A DNA stretch of 53,631 nucleotides from the NCBI GenBank assembly GCA_016933215.1, contig JAFGBH010000043.1, positions 1-53,631 on the forward strand, in the 5' to 3' direction. A program made the translations under genes and the position numbers. This stretch comes from Deltaproteobacteria bacterium (GTDB lineage Bacteria; Desulfobacterota; Syntrophia; Syntrophales; UBA2210). Positions 49,309-53,631 of the stretch are shown here, piece after piece. Positions within the stretch are counted from its first letter, which is position 1. Each line of letters begins with the position of its first letter. The notes beneath the pieces were generated by a model. It had not been told where the DNA came from. It was given only the letters and a program-made list of their open reading frames with translations, and made no database searches.

Positions 49309-49893
49309 ATGAAAAGAGTAATGAGAATATTCTTAGTGGTTGCATTTGTGTTTTTTTCGACTATGTCTATGTTTTCCACTCCTGTAAATGCCATAGAACC
49401 TGAGCAAAAAGCCCCTCTTGGGACTGGCAACTTTGCCCTGAAGCTGGATTATATAACCTTTACTGACGATGAATGGTCCAATGTTGACGATGACGGCCTC
49501 TACCTGGGAGTTGAAGGATATTGGAAGGTTGATCCGAACGTGTACGTCGGGGGAGAGATCGGCGAAGCTATTAATGTTAGTATATTAGGAGATGATATCT
49601 CTTTTATCCCCGTTGAACTCAACGTGAAGTATGCAACAGAGATTGCCCCCAATATTATCGCCGACTTCGGTGCCGGTGCTTCATTCTCCTATGCTGAAGT
49701 TACTGATCCCTGGTCGGAAGAATCAGAGGATGATTGGCTATTCGGCGGACAAGTTTTTGGAGACTTGACTTACAAGATCAAAAGTTTCTCCATCGGTGTC
49801 AATGCAAAGTATCAAATGACCCAAGATTTCAAAGACTCGGATGTTGATTTGAGTAACTGGAGGCTTGGTCTGCAGCTGGGCGTAGTGTTTTGA
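49309..49893 (+). CDS. Outer-membrane beta-barrel protein
   Basis: 194 residues with a signal peptide (MKRVMRIFLVVAFVFFSTMSMFS, cut near VNA-IEP). Alternating strands follow, such as NFALKLDYITFTDD, GLYLGVEGYWKVDPNVYVGGEIG and FIPVELNVKYATEIAPNIIADFGAGASFSYAEV, and it ends in a C-terminal Phe (LGLQLGVVF). This is the usual outer-membrane barrel pattern recognised by the BAM complex. Size suggests an 8-strand barrel of the OmpW/OmpA-barrel type. The strong AGGAGG ribosome site indicates high expression. It may be co-regulated with the exported protein upstream, although a hairpin terminator follows only this gene. Confidence 0.85.
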   Translation: MKRVMRIFLVVAFVFFSTMSMFSTPVNAIEPEQKAPLGTGNFALKLDYITFTDDEWSNVDDDGLYLGVEGYWKVDPNVYVGGEIGEAINVSILGDDISFIPVELNVKYATEIAPNIIADFGAGASFSYAEVTDPWSEESEDDWLFGGQVFGDLTYKIKSFSIGVNAKYQMTQDFKDSDVDLSNWRLGLQLGVVF

Positions 49894-50028
49894 GATATTC
49901 TCACACTGTTTCTGTTTTATGAACTCGAATCGGTCATCATATTTCTTTTAGTATTGCTTGGTATAATCGGTCTGTCAGGATTCGGGATAAAATATAGAGA
50001 CTGTCATTAACGAGCAGAAAAGATTGAG

Positions 50029-50063
50029 AAGGCAGGGCTATCAGCAGGGCACTGCCTTTTTTT
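50029..50063 (+). terminator. Rho-independent terminator after the beta-barrel gene
   Basis: AAGGCAG (50029-50035) pairs with CTGCCTT (50052-50058), followed by a T-run to 50063. It lies about 135 bases past the stop. The rest of the 654-base gap 49894-50547 shows no gene or element I can recognise. Confidence 0.75.
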
Positions 50064-50547
50064 ATTCTGACAATTAACATTTGTAATATTGTATTTGAGA
50101 GCAAAAGTATAAAAGCAACAGTACGGTCAACAATCGATGATTACCAAGATGATTGGGCAGTTTTTTTAAAGAATTGATCCCAATGTTGGCGGCTTCTTCT
50201 GCCCTTCCATCTGCAAATCAACAGAATTATTTAGTGTTAATTTATCGATTACCATTTGAAGTATTGATATTGTATATGGGAAGTTCAATAAGTAATCTGT
50301 TCTCGACGCCACCTACAAGTCTCGCACCTTAGGCCCAGGCGAAAACTGAAAAATTGCAATAGAAAATCGGAACGCTGACTTAACGTATTTGGGGCAGGTC
50401 CTGGAATTTAAATTGTCGACTGATAGTTAGATGATTTTATATTATGCCGGATAGTGGGAACAACCAAACTCCTTCCTTAAAGCGTGCATGAGGCTCTTTT
50501 CACCAAAATACATACTTCCAACCATTATAAACATTCAATGCTTCTGG

Positions 50548-51489
50548 CTAAACCGGTTGATAGGCATTTATTTCTTCCATATGATCCAGCATCCTGAGAT
50601 ACAGTCGATCACGCTTATTAAGAATCTCTTCCTCGCTTCTCCCATTATAGTCATAAACACCCTTGGATGTTTTCGCACCCAGATGACCTTGTTTCACCTT
50701 TTGCTCGATGTATGTATTGCTCGCTCCATAACTCTTCATGACATCCAAGACTAAATCAAGACCCGTGAAATCCATATTCTGAACGACACCAACTATGGGC
50801 AGCCTGATACCTAAACTGGTTTTCACTGCCAGATCGATGTCCTCAGCGGTTGCCCATCCATTTTCCAGTATTTCAAAATAAGCAATGGCAATATAATTCT
50901 GGATTCTATTCACAATGAAGGAACGGACAAATTCTTTCATTACTACTGGTTTTTTGCCCAAACGTTTCATTAGGTCTGCGGTAACATGAACAACCTCCTG
51001 AGCAGTTTTCGGCCCGGGAACGACCTCGACCAGCGGTATAATATGCGCCGGAGCAAACCAGTGAGCTATTACCAATCTCTCTGGTCTCTTGATCTCTGCA
51101 AAACTGAAAATGTCTAATCCTGAGGTGTTGCTTGCAATGATTACATCGTCGGGAATCACGTCAGCCAGATCTGAAAAGACTTTCTTTTTTACATCTTCAA
51201 CTTCAACAACCACCTCCATTGCGAAATCAGCACCGCGGGCAGAAGATTCCATGTCTGTAGAAACCTGTATCCGTTCAATGATTGAAGGTATCTCTTCGCT
51301 GGCGATGCTTCCATGGTCTGCCAGCGTATTCAGACTTGACCGCATGAGCCTTACTGCACGATCGAGAGATTCTTTATTTACATCCACAAGGGCGACTTCA
51401 ATACCGGCCTTTGCAAAAGTAAGGGCAATGGAATTTCCCATTACGCCGGCTCCGACAATAATTGTTTTTTTAATATCATCTGATTTCAT
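50548..51489 (-). CDS. 3-hydroxyacyl-CoA dehydrogenase family protein
   Basis: NAD-dependent dehydrogenase of the HCDH family, 313 residues. The Rossmann motif is TIIVGAGVMGNSIALTFAKAGIEVALVDVN. SNTSGLDIFSFAEI, the catalytic His-Glu pair in HWFAPAHIIPLVEVVPG, and the C-terminal domain KFVRSFIVNRIQ-like segment (EFVRSFIVNRIQNYI) with SLGIRLPIVGVVQNMDFTGLDL follow. The HWFAPA rather than HFFNP form is more usual in the carnitine/gulonate dehydrogenase-like branch than in fatty-acid HCDH, so the substrate may not be an acyl-CoA. It is the last gene of the run, 27 bases after the DUF362 gene. Confidence 0.85.
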   Translation of the reverse strand: MKSDDIKKTIIVGAGVMGNSIALTFAKAGIEVALVDVNKESLDRAVRLMRSSLNTLADHGSIASEEIPSIIERIQVSTDMESSARGADFAMEVVVEVEDVKKKVFSDLADVIPDDVIIASNTSGLDIFSFAEIKRPERLVIAHWFAPAHIIPLVEVVPGPKTAQEVVHVTADLMKRLGKKPVVMKEFVRSFIVNRIQNYIAIAYFEILENGWATAEDIDLAVKTSLGIRLPIVGVVQNMDFTGLDLVLDVMKSYGASNTYIEQKVKQGHLGAKTSKGVYDYNGRSEEEILNKRDRLYLRMLDHMEEINAYQPV

Positions 51490-51516
51490 ATTAAAATCCT
51501 CCAGACTATCAGCCGT

Positions 51517-52806
51517 TTATTTGTTTTCTTGTCGTTTGTCCCATTCAGCCTTGAGTTTTATCATGTGCTCAATTAATGGAGCCGCTTCCTCGTCCATCCT
51601 GGCCCTGACAATTTTCAATATCTCAGGATCAGTGAGATCAACCTCATCCGCCGATACTGTCATCCGATCTACAATCGCCCAGTGAGGGGCCGGTTCACCC
51701 GGAGGACAACCCTCCACGTGAATACCTTTCTTTCTAAACTTTTTCAGGCAATCGCCAATGAGAATAAGCTTATCGGGCGGGATGTTTTCGGGAATTTTCT
51801 TTTTTCGACCGACTAGAATCGTCACTTCGCTGTTGTCATCATATTGGTTGAGGGATTTAAGCCTTTCCATGGTCAGGCCAACCAGGGACAGGCAACTGCT
51901 GCAGGCTCCCGTAGTATCGATCGTATATTCCGGGTACTTGTCAAAGCTTTCCAGGTAGGGAAACCATAAGACGCGTCGGGTTTCTTCGATACTGCGTCCC
52001 CGGATTTCTATCTGATTTTTTTTGAAATTTCCGAGGCCGCGCTTGTGAGCAGGGCCGAAATAAGGAACATTATCCAGGTCCAGGCCGGTCAGCCTGCATG
52101 CCGTGGCGTCTACTGCCACCGGATCTCTACCGGCAATAACACACCCGAAATCAGTGGGCATGGTAAAATGCGGACCGAACCCTTCGGCCGGACGGATCAT
52201 ATCTACAATATTCAGGTCAGCTTTGATAACCGACCAGATATCCATCATGGCTTCAGCCAAATTTGTCTGATGCATCTGGTAATGAACCTTATCCTGAACC
52301 ACTCCTTTCATGTTTTTCAAGGCACAGGTAAAAACCATGCTGCAGTGAGATTTGAAAATCGGCAGATTCACAATATGTTCCGCTTCGAGCAGAAACCGGG
52401 GCAGCAGCACTTTTTGAATAGCGGACCTGGCATCCCTGATAGGAATCTTGAGCAGGTCCTTGTCGCTTTTGATATCCACGATATCATCCACACCCGCCTC
52501 GACGGCTGCCTGCTTAATCCCGCTTGTTTCCAGGCATTCCATTGTGTCGCAGCCAATGGCGGCCGCTTCGGCCAGAATGATTTTTTTGGGATTCGCTTTC
52601 TGAATCGTTTTAATCACTGCTGAGACGAAATCCGGGCTGGTGTTTATAGCCGTCTCGGCAGATCCGGGATGACCGGCGTTTGGCTTTAAGACCACGGTTG
52701 AACCTTTTTTGATTAAAGATGTGACACCACCAAGATGATCCAGAACGTCTTCAACCATCTTTACAGGATCATCTCCCTTTACAATTGAAACGACTGATTT
52801 TGCCAT
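51517..52806 (-). CDS. DUF362 domain protein
   Basis: About 429 residues from the ATG at 52804-52806, with GGGGAG upstream; the frame extends 13 residues earlier without a site. The DUF362 core shows IKKGSTVVLKPNAGHP, KKIILAEAAAIGCDTMECLE, LPIFKSHCSMVFTCALKNMKGVVQDKVHYQMHQTNLAEAMMDIW, LNIVDMIRPAEGFGPH and GCVIAGRDPVAVDATACRLTGLD. No ferredoxin domain is fused. Two further Cys segments, GACSSCLSL and the late HVEGCPPGEPAPHW, may bind a cluster or substrate. The family function is not established. It lies 17 bases after the M24 gene and 27 bases before the HCDH gene. Confidence 0.85.
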   Translation of the reverse strand: MAKSVVSIVKGDDPVKMVEDVLDHLGGVTSLIKKGSTVVLKPNAGHPGSAETAINTSPDFVSAVIKTIQKANPKKIILAEAAAIGCDTMECLETSGIKQAAVEAGVDDIVDIKSDKDLLKIPIRDARSAIQKVLLPRFLLEAEHIVNLPIFKSHCSMVFTCALKNMKGVVQDKVHYQMHQTNLAEAMMDIWSVIKADLNIVDMIRPAEGFGPHFTMPTDFGCVIAGRDPVAVDATACRLTGLDLDNVPYFGPAHKRGLGNFKKNQIEIRGRSIEETRRVLWFPYLESFDKYPEYTIDTTGACSSCLSLVGLTMERLKSLNQYDDNSEVTILVGRKKKIPENIPPDKLILIGDCLKKFRKKGIHVEGCPPGEPAPHWAIVDRMTVSADEVDLTDPEILKIVRARMDEEAAPLIEHMIKLKAEWDKRQENK

Positions 52807-52823
52807 GGTACTTCTCCCCTTTT

Positions 52824-53631
52824 TTAATTGTATGGGATCCAGCATTCCATCAGCTCTTTGATCGGCCAGCGCGACAGGACCTCGTACCCATCTTTCGTAA
52901 CCAGAACATCTTCTTCCAGTCTAACGCCGTGTTTCCCGCCTTTACGACCGGCATAGGTTTCCAGAGCCAGGACCATTCCCTCTTTCAGCTCAATAGGAGG
53001 CATGCCCATGGCTTTGGCATAAGCACTGATACCAGGAGGGTCATGGAGGGTTAATCCCAGGCCATGACCAACCGCATATGGCATCACTTCAGCCCAGTCA
53101 CTAAAACCCCAATAATCCGGAGATTGCGGCCATTTTGTCAGCACATCGTGATCAGTAGCCCCGTCTTTGATCATGCTGATCCCTCCGTAAAGCATTTCGT
53201 AGCACTCCTGATAGAGATCCTTCTGTTCCTGGGTCGCCTTGCCGCAGCAGAATGTCCGATAAACACAGGATTTGTACCCTTGGTAGGAGTTTCCATCTAC
53301 ATCGATATAAACAAGATCCCCAGGCCGCAGTGGTTTGTCAGTAAAGGACCAACCATAAGGATTGGTATTGTATCCGGACATGCAAACCAGATCCTCGGTA
53401 TGATCGGCGCCTTCTTCGTAGAGGGCCTTGATGCCGATGCCGACCAGATCACATTCCCGAATACCGGGACGAATTGCATCCACAATAGCGGCAAAGGCAG
53501 ATTCAGAGTTTCCACAGGTGATCCGCATCAACTCGATCTCATCCTGGGTTTTAATCATACGGGCTTTATCCATAATCGGTTTGCCGTGTACTGTCTTGAT
53601 GCCTACTTTTTCGAATGCCCGACTGAACAGC
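52824..53631 (-). CDS. M24-family (Xaa-Pro peptidase-like) protein, N-terminus cut by window edge
   Basis: Pita-bread fold protein of peptidase family M24. Reading continues in frame to the window edge, so the N-terminus is missing; the visible part is about 268 residues. Metal-site residues expected in active M24 peptidases are D, D, H, E, E. Here the first Asp (VYIDVDG), the His (GHGLGLTLHDPP) and the two Glu (ALETYAG and RLEEDVL) are present. The second Asp position, normally in SDxTRT, reads SCVYRTF, so Asp is replaced by Cys. It may therefore be a non-peptidase relative such as creatinase, ectoine hydrolase or DMSP lyase (DddP). It starts the run M24-DUF362-HCDH. Confidence 0.85.
   Translation of the reverse strand, partial: LFSRAFEKVGIKTVHGKPIMDKARMIKTQDEIELMRITCGNSESAFAAIVDAIRPGIRECDLVGIGIKALYEEGADHTEDLVCMSGYNTNPYGWSFTDKPLRPGDLVYIDVDGNSYQGYKSCVYRTFCCGKATQEQKDLYQECYEMLYGGISMIKDGATDHDVLTKWPQSPDYWGFSDWAEVMPYAVGHGLGLTLHDPPGISAYAKAMGMPPIELKEGMVLALETYAGRKGGKHGVRLEEDVLVTKDGYEVLSRWPIKELMECWIPYN

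Noticed and set aside
50094-50540. Possible transposase remnant in the gap before the HCDH gene
   Set aside because: No reading frame of useful length or recognisable motif; the only support was a vague resemblance of short words.

Overview
The window is a 53.6 kb piece of a bacterial chromosome of moderate GC content with no rRNA, tRNA, phage or transposase genes. The gene content suggests a strict anaerobe, most likely a Desulfobacterota (syntroph or sulfate-reducer type) lineage. It has 4-hydroxybutyryl-CoA dehydratase, a two-gene SufC/SufB Fe-S system, HdrB/HdrC-type Fe-S proteins beside a formate dehydrogenase, sigma-54 control and a GEMM c-di-GMP riboswitch. This assignment is inference from families; no marker gene fixes it.

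Layout. 1-16378 (minus strand): vitamin B6 kinase (cut by the edge), a NimA-like flavoprotein, a small membrane protein, gdhA, then livF-G-M-H-K, gabT, a 4-hydroxybutyrate dehydrogenase, 4-hydroxybutyrate CoA-transferase, a small CGGC protein and 4-hydroxybutyryl-CoA dehydratase, headed by a sigma-54 activator. Read in transcription order this is a near-complete route for 4-aminobutyrate (GABA): uptake, transamination to succinate semialdehyde, reduction to 4-hydroxybutyrate, CoA transfer, and dehydration to crotonyl-CoA. Glutamate dehydrogenase can regenerate 2-oxoglutarate. The operon starts from a strong -24/-12 promoter with two identical-arm palindromes upstream.

16627-25679: housekeeping. 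purD-purH-purE-tsaC-malic enzyme on the plus strand, then a K+ channel, a zinc-ribbon/DUF3426 protein, hpt and a Cys-rich protein on the minus strand. 26209-28163: the SufC/SufB pair. 28744-32855: a two-subunit CoA-transferase behind a second -24/-12 promoter, and a long-chain acyl-CoA synthetase behind two palindromic operators. 33002-40277: an amidohydrolase, purU, a hypothetical gene, mdh, a B12/radical SAM-DUF2344 protein and rng. 40272-47483 (minus): a PQ-loop protein, a formate dehydrogenase catalytic subunit, HdrB, HdrC, a COG3044 ATPase, a DUF3795 protein and threonine synthase.

47484-50547 is gene-poor and looks AT-richer. It carries a c-di-GMP-I riboswitch ahead of an exported protein of unknown function, and an outer-membrane beta-barrel protein. 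50548-53631 (minus) holds a 3-hydroxyacyl-CoA dehydrogenase, a DUF362 protein and an unusual M24-family protein running off the edge.

Five copies of a modular, hairpin-rich intergenic repeat of about 110-225 bp lie between 19.6 and 31.0 kb. They carry no gene and are the most unexplained structure in the window. The best leads for something new are the sigma-54/palindrome control of GABA catabolism, the CTG-started CGGC protein inside that operon, the repeat family, and the riboswitch-controlled exported protein.
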